From an uncultured Clostridia bacterium (GTDB lineage Bacteria; Bacillota_A; Clostridia; TANB77; CAG-508): 13,344 bases of DNA. Of this stretch, positions 7,778 to 13,344 are shown in pieces (the first letter of the stretch is position 1; every line of letters begins with the position of its first letter). The stretch lies in the NCBI GenBank assembly GCA_947369305.1, contig CANBLA010000019.1, forward strand, positions 1-13,344, in the 5' to 3' direction. Under the pieces are notes generated by a model that worked only from the letters and a program-made list of their open reading frames with translations, searched no databases and was not told the origin of the DNA. The translations under genes and the position numbers were made by a program.

Positions 7778-7805
7778 TAGAATTTCAAAAGGAAGGAGTT
7801 CAAAA

Positions 7806-8060
7806 ATGGCAAGTGATAAAACAATGAGTTTTAAGGTGGAAAGAGATAAGAGCTTAAGAACAAGGGAAATCTTAAAAAAGGTATATGAAGCTTTGGTAGA
7901 AAAAGGTTATAATCCAATCAATCAAATTGTTGGTTATATTCTATCGGGAGATCCAACTTATATAACAAGTCATAACGATGCAAGAAACTTAATTCGCTTA
8001 GTAGAAAGAGATGAACTATTAGAAAAATTAGTAAAATATTATATTGGATTGGAAGAATAA
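7806..8060 (+). CDS. ireB: IreB family regulatory phosphoprotein (UPF0297)
   Basis: An 84-residue cytoplasmic protein matching the IreB/YrzL family in length and throughout its core: '[31 protein letters not shown]' and '[13 protein letters not shown]'. In Enterococcus faecalis IreB is a substrate of the PASTA kinase IreK and tunes cephalosporin resistance; that role is known for the family, not shown here. The N-terminus (MASDKTMSF) has a single threonine, T6, as a possible phosphosite. A longer frame from 7734 exists, but ATG 7806 has GGAAGGAG at 7791-7798 with 7-base spacing and gives the family's usual length. The stop overlaps the next start as TAATG, so ireB and ruvX are translationally coupled. 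Confidence 0.95.
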   Translation: MASDKTMSFKVERDKSLRTREILKKVYEALVEKGYNPINQIVGYILSGDPTYITSHNDARNLIRLVERDELLEKLVKYYIGLEE

Positions 8061-8479
8061 TGAGAATTTTAGGAATTGATTATGGGAGTTCCAAAGTGGG
8101 ATTGGCTGTTACAGATCCTCTTGGCATTACAGCGCAGGGTCTAGAAACAATAATGTATAAAGGAAATGATAAAGTTTTATTAAAAAGAATGGATGAAATT
8201 ATTGAAGATAAAGATATTAGTACAATAGTTATAGGAATGCCATATCATATGAATGGAACAAAATCTGAAAGAGCAGAAATAACAGAGAAGTTTATCCACA
8301 AATTGAAATGTAAATATAATCATCTAAAAATAGAAACTGTAGATGAAAGGCTGACAACTGTTGCAGCAAATAAGACATTAAATTTTTTAGATATCAATAA
8401 ACATAAGAAAAAGGAAATTGAAGATACATTAGCTGCTGTATATATTTTAGAAATGTATATGAATAAAATAAAAGAATAA
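8060..8479 (+). CDS. ruvX: RuvX/YqgF family putative Holliday junction resolvase
   Basis: A 139-residue protein of the normal family size. It has an RNase H-like fold with the expected acidic residues: D7 in 'GIDYGSSKVGLAV', E96 in 'VDERLTT', and D122 in 'KEIEDTLAAVYIL'. The 'VIGMPYHMNGT' loop (57-67) is typical. The family acts in 16S rRNA 5'-end processing and is also called a Holliday junction resolvase homologue; the sequence cannot choose between these roles. The ATG shares one base with the ireB stop. Adjacency to ireB upstream and DUF1292 downstream is the classic Firmicutes arrangement, although here about 400 bases with a - strand unit separate it from DUF1292. Confidence 0.95.
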   Translation: MRILGIDYGSSKVGLAVTDPLGITAQGLETIMYKGNDKVLLKRMDEIIEDKDISTIVIGMPYHMNGTKSERAEITEKFIHKLKCKYNHLKIETVDERLTTVAANKTLNFLDINKHKKKEIEDTLAAVYILEMYMNKIKE

Positions 8480-8505
8480 TGAGGTCTGGCGCATTTGCCA
8501 GACCT
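8461..8505 (-). terminator. Terminator hairpin serving the - strand small RNA/ORF
   Basis: AGGTCTGGC (8482-8490) and GCCAGACCT (8497-8505) form a 9-bp GC-rich stem with a 6-base loop. On the + strand the hairpin is followed by TGACAATAC, with no T-run. On the - strand it is followed by the T-rich CATTATTCTTTTATTTTATT, so it fits - strand termination. The T-rich tail overlaps the last codons of ruvX. It may still slow + strand transcription after ruvX. Confidence 0.6.
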
Positions 8506-8666
8506 TGACAATACTAATCAAGAAATATTGGGATTAATTCTTAAAATCTGTTTGTATACTGACTTATTAAGATGCGGGCACCCACAAAAAACCGATTTGT
8601 TGTATTATTCATAGGTTCCTCCTTATAATAGCGATAGTAAATCGCATAAAAGTTATAAAAGCTGCT
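8480..8666 (-). ncRNA. Candidate - strand small transcript of about 187 bases
   Basis: The promoter at 8701-8673 and the terminator hairpin 8505-8482 define an RNA of about 187 bases. Predictable elements are a 5' hairpin (8645-8631) and a stem around the Shine-Dalgarno (8630-8603). There is also a possible long-range fold in which TCTTAA pairs with TTAAGA and is closed by TGGG/CCCA, followed by the terminator. The ends do not pair, and the known cores of 6S, SRP and tmRNA are not present. It may be an mRNA for the 23-codon ORF, a regulatory RNA, or both. Confidence 0.4.
8541..8612 (-). CDS. Candidate 23-residue peptide with perfect Shine-Dalgarno
   Basis: The - strand frame starts at ATG 8612-8610 and ends with TAA 8543-8541. 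AAGGAGG (8624-8618) lies 5 bases upstream. The peptide begins MNNTTNRFFVGARILI and ends with an Arg-Phe. It has three arginines, several aromatics and a short hydrophobic core, but no long membrane segment. It matches nothing I know. Its support is contextual: a good promoter upstream (8673-8701), a terminator downstream (8482-8505), and a leader hairpin (GCGAT/ATCGC, 8631-8645). The Shine-Dalgarno can pair with the start region, which suggests regulated translation. Alternatives are a structured small RNA in which the ORF is incidental, or a leader peptide. Confidence 0.45.
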   Translation of the reverse strand: MNNTTNRFFVGARILISQYTNRF

Positions 8667-8672
8667 AAATAA

Positions 8673-8701
8673 ATTATATCATAGCGTAAAAGAAAAGTTA
8701 A
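8673..8701 (-). promoter_or_regulatory. Promoter of the - strand small unit
   Basis: Read on the - strand: -35 TTAACT (8701-8696), 17-base spacer, then -10 TATAAT (8678-8673) extended by TGA. The start is predicted near 8666. It is divergent from the DUF1292 promoter at 8734, with 32 bases between the two -35 boxes. Confidence 0.65.
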
Positions 8702-8733
8702 CATAAGATTAGTTGTTTAACAGTTGTAGCTTC

Positions 8734-8762
8734 TTGACTTTTTTATAAAAATATGGTATACA
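8734..8762 (+). promoter_or_regulatory. Upstream promoter of the DUF1292 gene
   Basis: The -35 TTGACT (8734-8739), a 17-base spacer, and the -10 TATACA (8757-8762) with an upstream TGG extension. It would give a leader of about 118 bases. Confidence 0.7.
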
Positions 8763-8800
8763 AAGAATAATAGAAAAAAATAAAAATATTAAAAAAATGC

Positions 8801-8829
8801 TTGCAAAAAAATAAAACTTAGTGTATGAT
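8801..8829 (+). promoter_or_regulatory. Downstream promoter of the DUF1292 gene
   Basis: The -35 TTGCAA (8801-8806), a 17-base spacer, and the -10 TATGAT (8824-8829). It starts near 8836. A 9-bp inverted repeat, AAATAATAC/GTATTATTT (8840-8863), would sit at the very 5' end of this transcript, just before the ribosome binding site GAAAGGAG (8871-8878). Confidence 0.6.
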
Positions 8830-8886
8830 AATAAAAAGTAAATAATACAAGTCCGTATTATTTTACAAAAGAAAGGAGAATAAATT

Positions 8887-9207
8887 ATGGATGATGATAC
8901 AATCAATGAGTTTGAAGATGAAGATTTAAGTAATATAATAATTTTAAGTGATGAAAATGGTGAGGATGTACAATTTGAATTTTTAGATTTAATCGAATAT
9001 GATTCTGAAGAATATGTCGTATTGTTACCAGTAATAGAAGAAGATGAAGAAGACGATGGTGAAGTAGTTATCTTAAAAGTAGAAGATTCTGGTAATGAAG
9101 AGGAAGAGTCATATGTAAGTGTTGATGATGAAGAAGTGTTAAATAAAGTTTTTGAAATTTTTAAAGAAAAATTTAAAGACGAATTTAATTTTACAGATGA
9201 AAATTAA
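8887..9207 (+). CDS. DUF1292 family acidic protein (YrzB-like)
   Basis: A 106-residue, very acidic cytoplasmic protein. The core 'ILSDENGEDVQFEFLDLIEYDSEEYVVLLPV' followed by 'GEVVILKVE' and the C-terminal 'DEEVLNKVFEIFKEKFKDEF' match the DUF1292/YrzB family, whose role is unknown. Its usual place is directly after ruvX. Here it keeps that order but has its own tandem promoters and terminator. ATG 8887 has GAAAGGAG with 8-base spacing. Nothing catalytic is visible. Confidence 0.9.
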   Translation: MDDDTINEFEDEDLSNIIILSDENGEDVQFEFLDLIEYDSEEYVVLLPVIEEDEEDDGEVVILKVEDSGNEEEESYVSVDDEEVLNKVFEIFKEKFKDEFNFTDEN

Positions 9208-9222
9208 TGCGAAATGAATCTA

Positions 9223-9255
9223 AAAAAGAACGAGAAGCCATTTCTCGTTCTTTTT
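9223..9255 (+). terminator. Intrinsic terminator after DUF1292
   Basis: AAAAAGAACGAGAA (9223-9236) pairs with TTCTCGTTCTTTTT (9242-9255) around a GCCAT loop. The 3' arm itself supplies the T-run. The A-rich 5' arm means it could also work on the - strand. Confidence 0.92.
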
Positions 9256-9296
9256 GATGTCTATATTTAATTGGTAAGAAAGGTGGAATTTATAAA

Positions 9297-10625
9297 ATGG
9301 AACAAGTCGTTACATTAATTGAAAAAAGAAAATTTAATAATTTAAAAAAATATTTGCAAAGTGTTAATTCTGCCGATTTGCCGAGTTTATTTGAGGAGTT
9401 AGATGACGAAAAAAAGTTGATTGTTTATCGTTTGTTAACCAAAGAAAAAGCTGCTGAAGTGTTTGCAGAGTTAGATTCTGATGTACAAGAAAAATTAATC
9501 AATGGATTTTCTGATAAGGAATTAAAGAATGTAATAGATGAGCTATTTATGGATGATACAGTAGATTTAATTGAAGAAATGCCATCGAATGTTGTAAAGA
9601 GAATTTTAAGAAATATTGATTCAAGTGACAGAAAAATTATTAATGAACTTTTAAACTATCCAGAGGATAGTGCTGGAAGTATTATGACTACAGAATTCAT
9701 TGATTTAAAGGAAAATATGACAGTTGAGCAAGCCTTAGAAAAAATTAAAAAAATTGGTTTGGAAAAAGAAACAATATATAATTGTTATGTATTAAGCAGT
9801 TCTCGAAAAGTAAGAGGAATTATCGATTTAAAATCTTTGGTGATTGCAGAAAAAGAAACAATCATAAAAAACATTATGGAAAAAAATGTGATAACAGTTA
9901 CTACATTAGAAGATCAAGAAATTGTTGCTAAAATGTTTGATAAATATAACTTTTTGGCTCTTCCTGTAGTGGATATGGAAAATCGTTTAGTTGGAATTAT
10001 AACCATTGATGATGCCCTAGATGTATTACAAGATGAGGTTGCAGAAGATTTTGAGATTATGGCTGCTATTACACCAAGTGAAGAAACTTATTTTAAAACA
10101 AGTGTATTTAGACATGCCAAAAATAGAATTTTTTGGTTACTGATTTTAATGATTTCTGCGACGGTTACAGGTTCAATTATTACCTATTATGAGGAAGCTT
10201 TTGCTGCATTACCAATATTGGTTTCCTTTATCCCAATGATTATGGGAACTGGTGGAAATTGTGGTTCACAAAGTTCAACATTGATTATACGTGGTTTAGC
10301 AGTAGATGAGATTAGATTAAGTGATTTTTTGAAAGCATTATGGAAAGAAATTAGAGTAGCCATATTGGTTGGAATGATATTAGCAATTGCTAATGGTATT
10401 AGAATTTTTATGCAGTATGAAGATTTACAATTATCAATTGTTGTAGGACTTACTCTGATTGCGACAGTATGTATGTCGAAAGCTTTAGGATGTTGTTTAC
10501 CGATGCTCTCTAAAAAATTAAAATTGGATCCAGCAATTATGGCTGCTCCTTTAATTACCACGATTGTTGACACTTGTTCGGTTTTTATCTTTTTCAAAAT
10601 TGCAGTTACGATGATACCGATGTAA
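9297..10625 (+). CDS. mgtE: Magnesium transporter MgtE
   Basis: A 442-residue inner-membrane Mg2+ channel with the full family layout. The N-terminal helical MgtE domain spans about 15-118 (repeats such as 'AAEVFAELDSDVQEKLI'). A CBS pair spans about 125-250, joined by 'YPEDSAGSIMT' (121-131) and ending 'VVDMENRLVGIITIDDALDVLQDE'. A plug helix and five membrane segments follow from about 276 to 440. Signature residues are present: 'MGTGGNCGSQSSTLIIRGLA' (316-335) and 'LDPAIMAAPLITTIVD' (410-425), with D425 in the pore position expected for Mg2+ selectivity. ATG 9297 is preceded by AAGGTGG at 9280-9286. Only 41 bases separate it from the DUF1292 terminator. I see no M-box riboswitch and no good promoter, so read-through or a weak promoter is likely. 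Confidence 0.96.
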   Translation: MEQVVTLIEKRKFNNLKKYLQSVNSADLPSLFEELDDEKKLIVYRLLTKEKAAEVFAELDSDVQEKLINGFSDKELKNVIDELFMDDTVDLIEEMPSNVVKRILRNIDSSDRKIINELLNYPEDSAGSIMTTEFIDLKENMTVEQALEKIKKIGLEKETIYNCYVLSSSRKVRGIIDLKSLVIAEKETIIKNIMEKNVITVTTLEDQEIVAKMFDKYNFLALPVVDMENRLVGIITIDDALDVLQDEVAEDFEIMAAITPSEETYFKTSVFRHAKNRIFWLLILMISATVTGSIITYYEEAFAALPILVSFIPMIMGTGGNCGSQSSTLIIRGLAVDEIRLSDFLKALWKEIRVAILVGMILAIANGIRIFMQYEDLQLSIVVGLTLIATVCMSKALGCCLPMLSKKLKLDPAIMAAPLITTIVDTCSVFIFFKIAVTMIPM

Positions 10626-10656
10626 TTTAATGTAAATTTAAGTTATGTAGTATAAA
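10621..10656 (+). promoter_or_regulatory. Possible promoter and operator of the two-component genes
   Basis: TGTAATTTAA (10621-10630) is followed at once by TGTAAATTTAA (10631-10641), a tandem repeat with a 10-base period. That spacing is typical of OmpR/PhoB-type regulator sites. A TATAAA -10 candidate lies at 10651-10656 without a clear -35, as expected of an activated promoter. The first copy overlaps the mgtE stop codon. Autoregulation by the following response regulator is an inference. Confidence 0.35.
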
Positions 10657-10677
10657 CTTTGATAAATGGAGGTTTAT

Positions 10678-11349
10678 ATGAAAGTTTTAATTATTGAAGA
10701 TGACAAAATACTTTCAAGAACAATTGAACAGTGCGTGCGAAATAATTATGATACAGATTGTGCGTATGATGGTGAAGAAGGAATTTTATATGCTAAACAA
10801 AGAATTTATGATGCAATAATTTTAGACTTAATGATGCCGATTATGAATGGGTATGAAGTTTTACAACAAATGAGAAAAGATAAGATTTTTACACCAGTTC
10901 TTATTCTGACTGCAAAAGATACCATAGAAGATAAGGTTAAAGGTTTTCGAATTGGTGCTGATGATTATTTGGTAAAACCATTTAATAGAGAAGAATTGCT
11001 GGCTAGACTAGATGCTATTATAAGACGTGCAAGTGGCAATTATACGAATGAAAATGTTTTAAAATATAAAGAGTTAGAGTTAGATTTAAATAGTAGAAAA
11101 GTATCTGCCAAAGGACAAGAATTAATTTTACAGGGAAAGCAATTTGATGTTTTGGAGTATTTATTAAATTCGCAAAACACTATTATTACAAAAGAGCAAA
11201 TTTTTGATAAGATTTGGGGATTTAATTCAGAGACGAATACGAATGTAATAGAAGTGTATGCTAGTGGACTTAGGAAAGAATTAAAGAAAGTTGGATATGA
11301 TAAATATTTTAAAACGGTTAGAGGAGTAGGCTATATTTGGTCAGAGTAG
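10678..11349 (+). CDS. OmpR/PhoB family response regulator
   Basis: A 223-residue transcription factor. The receiver domain (1-118) has the acidic pocket E7-D8-D9, the phosphoacceptor D50 in 'ILDLMMP', switch threonine T78 and K100 in 'VKPF'. It should be phosphorylated by the adjacent kinase. The winged-helix domain (about 125-222) shows 'LQGKQFDVLEYLL', the recognition helix region 'NVIEVYASGLRKEL' and 'FKTVRGVGYIW'. ATG 10678 is chosen over ATG 10666 because GGAGG at 10668-10672 lies 5 bases before it and 'MKVLIIEDD' is the standard N-terminus. It is separated from the kinase gene by 9 bases, so they are co-transcribed. The regulon cannot be read from the sequence. Confidence 0.95.
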   Translation: MKVLIIEDDKILSRTIEQCVRNNYDTDCAYDGEEGILYAKQRIYDAIILDLMMPIMNGYEVLQQMRKDKIFTPVLILTAKDTIEDKVKGFRIGADDYLVKPFNREELLARLDAIIRRASGNYTNENVLKYKELELDLNSRKVSAKGQELILQGKQFDVLEYLLNSQNTIITKEQIFDKIWGFNSETNTNVIEVYASGLRKELKKVGYDKYFKTVRGVGYIWSE

Positions 11350-11358
11350 AGGGAGAAG

Positions 11359-12672
11359 ATGGAGGAGCAAAAGTTATTAAAAAAACAATTTATTTTACAT
11401 ATTGCTTATAATATGGTTGCATTTTCAATTATTTTTTTCAGCTTTGGTATTTTTATGTTTTTTATGATTCGCAATTTGACTTTTTCTTCGGTTGATAAAC
11501 AGTTGCAAGACGCGAAAAATCAATTAGCAGAAAGAAATGTGAAATTAGAAATTTTATACCGTATATTTGATTTAGAAAATTTAGGAATATTGGATAATAG
11601 AATCCATCAGTTCTCAGATTATAACCTATCCCAGAAAATTGATAATCCACAAATTATGTTAGTTATAAGAGATCAAAATCAAAATATCTTAAATGCAGAT
11701 GAGTTAGGAAGAATGGGTGAATATTTGTCTCATATTGCGTTTGATGAGGAAAATCTAGATCAAATTTATACCTTCAAATTAGATGAAAAATACAATTATA
11801 GAGCACTAAATTTTTTATTTAATACATCTGAAAATTCGCAAAATAGATATGTTCAGCTAATCATAAATGTGGATAGTGAAATTGGTTTAATGAATAGTTA
11901 TATGAAGATTATTTCTTATGCTGTTATTTTAGGTATTTTGCTTTCAGGAATCGCAAGTCTAATTCTATCTACTAAAACTTTAAGACCTATACAAGAAACA
12001 TTAAGAAAACAAACAGAATTTGTTCAAAATGCTTCCCATGAACTACGAACACCATTAACAATTATTCAAGCAAAACAAGAATTATTGTTACGAGAGCCGA
12101 CGGCTAGAATTATTGATAAATCTGAAGAAATTAGTCTTACCTTAAATGAAACAAAACGTTTATCCAAACTTACTAAAGATTTGATGATTTTATTACGAGG
12201 TTCTAATCTCAAATTACAAAGAGAAGAAATTGGGATAGATGATTTTTTAAAAAATATTACGATTCCATATAGGGATATTGCAGCAGCACAAGGAAAACAG
12301 ATAATTTTAAATTTAAATTTTGCTAAAGTAATTAGTGTGGACACAAATAAAATTCATCAATTGATGGTGATTTTGCTGGATAATGCCATTAAATATACAG
12401 AAAATGGAGATAAAATTAAAATTTCTACTTATTTGAAAGATAATAAATGTATTCTTGAGGTTGCAGATACAGGAATCGGAATTAGTGATGAAGGCTTAAA
12501 TAGGATATTTGATAGATTTTATAGAGAAGACAAAGCTCGTAGCAGAGAAACTGGTGGAAGCGGTTTAGGGCTTTCTATTGCTACCATGATAGTAAATGCG
12601 CATGGTGGAACTATAAAAGCAATACACAATAAACCCAAGGGAACAATTTTTTTAGTTAAATTTAATCGATGA
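11359..12672 (+). CDS. Sensor histidine kinase (CiaH-like, no clear HAMP)
   Basis: A 437-residue membrane kinase. Membrane segments at about 14-37 and 184-204 enclose an extracytoplasmic sensor of about 145 residues (38-183) with no fold I can name. Only about 22 residues ('STKTLRPIQETLRKQTEFVQ') separate TM2 from the H box, so there is no normal HAMP. This layout is like CiaH-type kinases. H227 in 'NASHELRTPL' is the phosphorylated residue. N342 in 'LLDNAIKYT' (N box), D370-x-G372-x-G374 in 'DTGIGIS' (G1), 'FDRFYR' (F box) and 'GGSGLGLSIA' (G2) are all intact, so it should be active. ATG 11359 follows AGGGAG with short spacing. Its partner is the response regulator just upstream. No terminator follows; the rplU promoter begins 42 bases after its stop. 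Confidence 0.95.
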   Translation: MEEQKLLKKQFILHIAYNMVAFSIIFFSFGIFMFFMIRNLTFSSVDKQLQDAKNQLAERNVKLEILYRIFDLENLGILDNRIHQFSDYNLSQKIDNPQIMLVIRDQNQNILNADELGRMGEYLSHIAFDEENLDQIYTFKLDEKYNYRALNFLFNTSENSQNRYVQLIINVDSEIGLMNSYMKIISYAVILGILLSGIASLILSTKTLRPIQETLRKQTEFVQNASHELRTPLTIIQAKQELLLREPTARIIDKSEEISLTLNETKRLSKLTKDLMILLRGSNLKLQREEIGIDDFLKNITIPYRDIAAAQGKQIILNLNFAKVISVDTNKIHQLMVILLDNAIKYTENGDKIKISTYLKDNKCILEVADTGIGISDEGLNRIFDRFYREDKARSRETGGSGLGLSIATMIVNAHGGTIKAIHNKPKGTIFLVKFNR

Positions 12673-12713
12673 GGTTGAAATTTAAAAGTACAAAGGAATT
12701 TTTAAGAAAAATC

Positions 12714-12742
12714 TTGACAGTATTTCCAATTTGTGTTAAAAT
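12714..12742 (+). promoter_or_regulatory. Sigma-A promoter of rplU-rpmA
   Basis: A perfect TTGACA (12714-12719), a 17-base spacer and the -10 TAAAAT (12737-12742). The predicted start near 12749 leaves a leader of about 88 bases. This rules out translation of L21 from the in-frame ATG at 12669, which lies upstream of the promoter. Confidence 0.88.
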
Positions 12743-12748
12743 AAATAT

Positions 12749-12836
12749 CTGTAAACTGCTTAACTATGGTTTTAAAGGTTGTTATACAACTACCAAGTTG
12801 GAAGTTAGCGAGTATTACGAAAGGGAGGTGCATTTT
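12749..12836 (+). promoter_or_regulatory. Probable ribosomal protein L21 leader RNA
   Basis: The leader between the promoter and rplU can fold. TAACT (12761-12765) pairs with AGTTA (12803-12807), enclosing a hairpin GTTGT/ACAAC (12778-12782 with 12786-12790). The ribosome binding site AGGGAGGTG (12822-12830) follows directly. Firmicutes rplU operons commonly carry an autoregulatory L21 leader in this position. I infer membership from place and foldability, not from a verified consensus. Confidence 0.45.
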
Positions 12837-13151
12837 ATGTACGCAATTATTGAAGCCTGTGGAAGACAATATAAAGTAGAAGAGGGGGCAACAGTATTTT
12901 TTGAGAAATTAGGAGAAGAAGAGGGAAAAAAAGTTACTTTTGATAAAGTAATTCTTGTTTCGAATGATGGAAAAATAGAAGTTGGAACTCCATATGTTGC
13001 AGGTAGCAAGGTTGAAGGAAAAGTCGTGTCAAATGGAAGAGGCAAAAAAATCGTTGTATTTAAATACAAGCCTAAAAAGAATGAAAGAAAGACAAGAGGA
13101 CATAGACAAGACTATACAAAAGTAGAAATTACTTCAATCAAAACAAAATAG
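12837..13151 (+). CDS. rplU: 50S ribosomal protein L21
   Basis: A 104-residue large-subunit protein of normal length. Its N-terminus 'MYAIIEACGRQYKVEEG', the central 'VTFDKVILVSNDGKIEVGTPYVAGSKVEGKVV' stretch and the C-terminal 'FKYKPKKNERKTRGHRQDYTKVEI' are characteristic. It binds 23S rRNA. ATG 12837 has AGGGAGGTG 6 bases upstream. The frame is open back to 12669, but that extension precedes the promoter and is not part of L21. It is co-transcribed with rpmA, 56 bases downstream, with no terminator between them. Confidence 0.98.
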   Translation: MYAIIEACGRQYKVEEGATVFFEKLGEEEGKKVTFDKVILVSNDGKIEVGTPYVAGSKVEGKVVSNGRGKKIVVFKYKPKKNERKTRGHRQDYTKVEITSIKTK

Positions 13152-13207
13152 TTTTTCAATAAAAAAGAGATAGAGAAATTTTAAATAGTGAAAGGAGTGA
13201 GCATCAA

Positions 13208-13344
13208 ATGGCACATAAAAAAGGGCAAGGTAGTGTTAAAAATGGAAGAGATAGTGAGTCAAAACGACTTGGTGTGAAAAGAGCAGATGGGCAATTTGTT
13301 CTTGCTGGAAATATATTAGTAAGACAAAGAGGAACTAATGTACA
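13208..13344 (+). CDS. rpmA: 50S ribosomal protein L27, 5' part (runs off the window)
   Basis: The first 45 codons are present. The sequence '[20 protein letters not shown]' followed by '[20 protein letters not shown]' is L27, whose N-terminal tail reaches the peptidyl transferase centre. ATG 13208 is set by AAAGGAGTGA (13191-13200). The protein begins directly at MAHKKG, without the 'LQFFA' extension that most Firmicutes L27 proteins carry and remove with the Prp protease. No prp gene fits in the 56 bases between rplU and rpmA. The gene is truncated only by the window edge. Confidence 0.97.
   Translation, partial: MAHKKGQGSVKNGRDSESKRLGVKRADGQFVLAGNILVRQRGTNV

Noticed and set aside
8480..8666. 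6S RNA, SRP RNA or tmRNA as the identity of the - strand transcript
   Set aside because: The ends do not pair to form the 6S closing stem, and no SRP apical motif or tmRNA tRNA-like ends are present.
8709..8906. 65-codon hydrophobic frame on the - strand across the DUF1292 promoter region
   Set aside because: It runs through two + strand promoters and the DUF1292 start. The Phe/Ile/Tyr-rich translation is what AT-rich non-coding DNA gives, and no Shine-Dalgarno is present.
9256..9296. M-box Mg2+ riboswitch ahead of mgtE
   Set aside because: Only 41 bases lie between the preceding terminator and the start codon, far too few for an M-box.
10187..10597. 136-codon open frame on the - strand inside mgtE
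   Set aside because: It is antisense to conserved MgtE membrane segments, has no promoter or ribosome binding site, and its translation looks like reversed hydrophobic codons.
12669..12836. Extended N-terminus of L21 from ATG 12669
   Set aside because: It contains the rplU promoter and leader. L21 proteins begin at the MYAII position.
1..13344. CRISPR arrays, tRNA or rRNA genes, insertion sequences, phage genes
   Set aside because: No repeat-spacer pattern, cloverleaf-like sequence, transposase, integrase or long terminal inverted repeats were seen on either strand.

Overview
The window looks like chromosomal DNA from a low-GC Gram-positive bacterium (Firmicutes, most likely class Clostridia). 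The reasons are very AT-rich coding sequence, strong AGGAGG-type ribosome binding sites, consensus sigma-A promoters (TTGACA-17 bp-TATAAT type), peptidoglycan hydrolases with G5/SH3 modules, the Firmicutes neighbourhood ireB-ruvX-DUF1292, and rplU-rpmA. All protein genes I consider solid are on the + strand. One small candidate transcription unit is on the - strand.

Layout. (1) 143-1336: an M23 metalloendopeptidase transcription unit with its own promoter and terminator. (2) 1368-1751: an orphan ORF of visibly higher GC, with a good terminator hairpin inside its 3' end and no convincing start; it may be a gene remnant. (3) 1789-3073: a secreted or anchored G5-SH3-glucosaminidase. (4) 3107-8479: a probable five-gene operon. 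It holds a small signal-peptide/two-TM protein, a 1003-residue protein (atypical receiver-like N-terminus, two AT-hooks, long acidic repeat region, ParA/MinD-like C-terminus with a degenerate P-loop), a membrane GAF plus degenerate-GGDEF protein, ireB and ruvX. (5) 8480-8886: a 407-base gap with a - strand promoter, a 23-codon ORF with a perfect Shine-Dalgarno and a terminator, plus two + strand promoters for the next gene. (6) 8887-10625: a DUF1292 acidic protein with a terminator, then the Mg2+ channel MgtE. (7) 10678-12672: an OmpR-type response regulator and its histidine kinase. (8) 12714-end: promoter, probable L21 leader, rplU and the start of rpmA, with no prp gene between them.

How the genes fit together. 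The two hydrolases remodel peptidoglycan outside the membrane. The three-gene core of the operon is the least familiar part. It combines a small membrane protein, a putative DNA-binding ParA/TadZ-like protein that has lost the P-loop lysine, and a membrane sensor that has lost the GGDEF signature. It could be a scaffold or tether of catalytically inactive relatives of known enzymes, feeding into the housekeeping genes ireB and ruvX. The two-component pair may sense an envelope signal; its target cannot be read from the sequence.

The best candidates for something undescribed are the AT-hook/ParA-like operon and the small - strand RNA/peptide locus. The L27 start without the Firmicutes cleavable extension, together with the missing Prp protease gene, is a coherent secondary observation.
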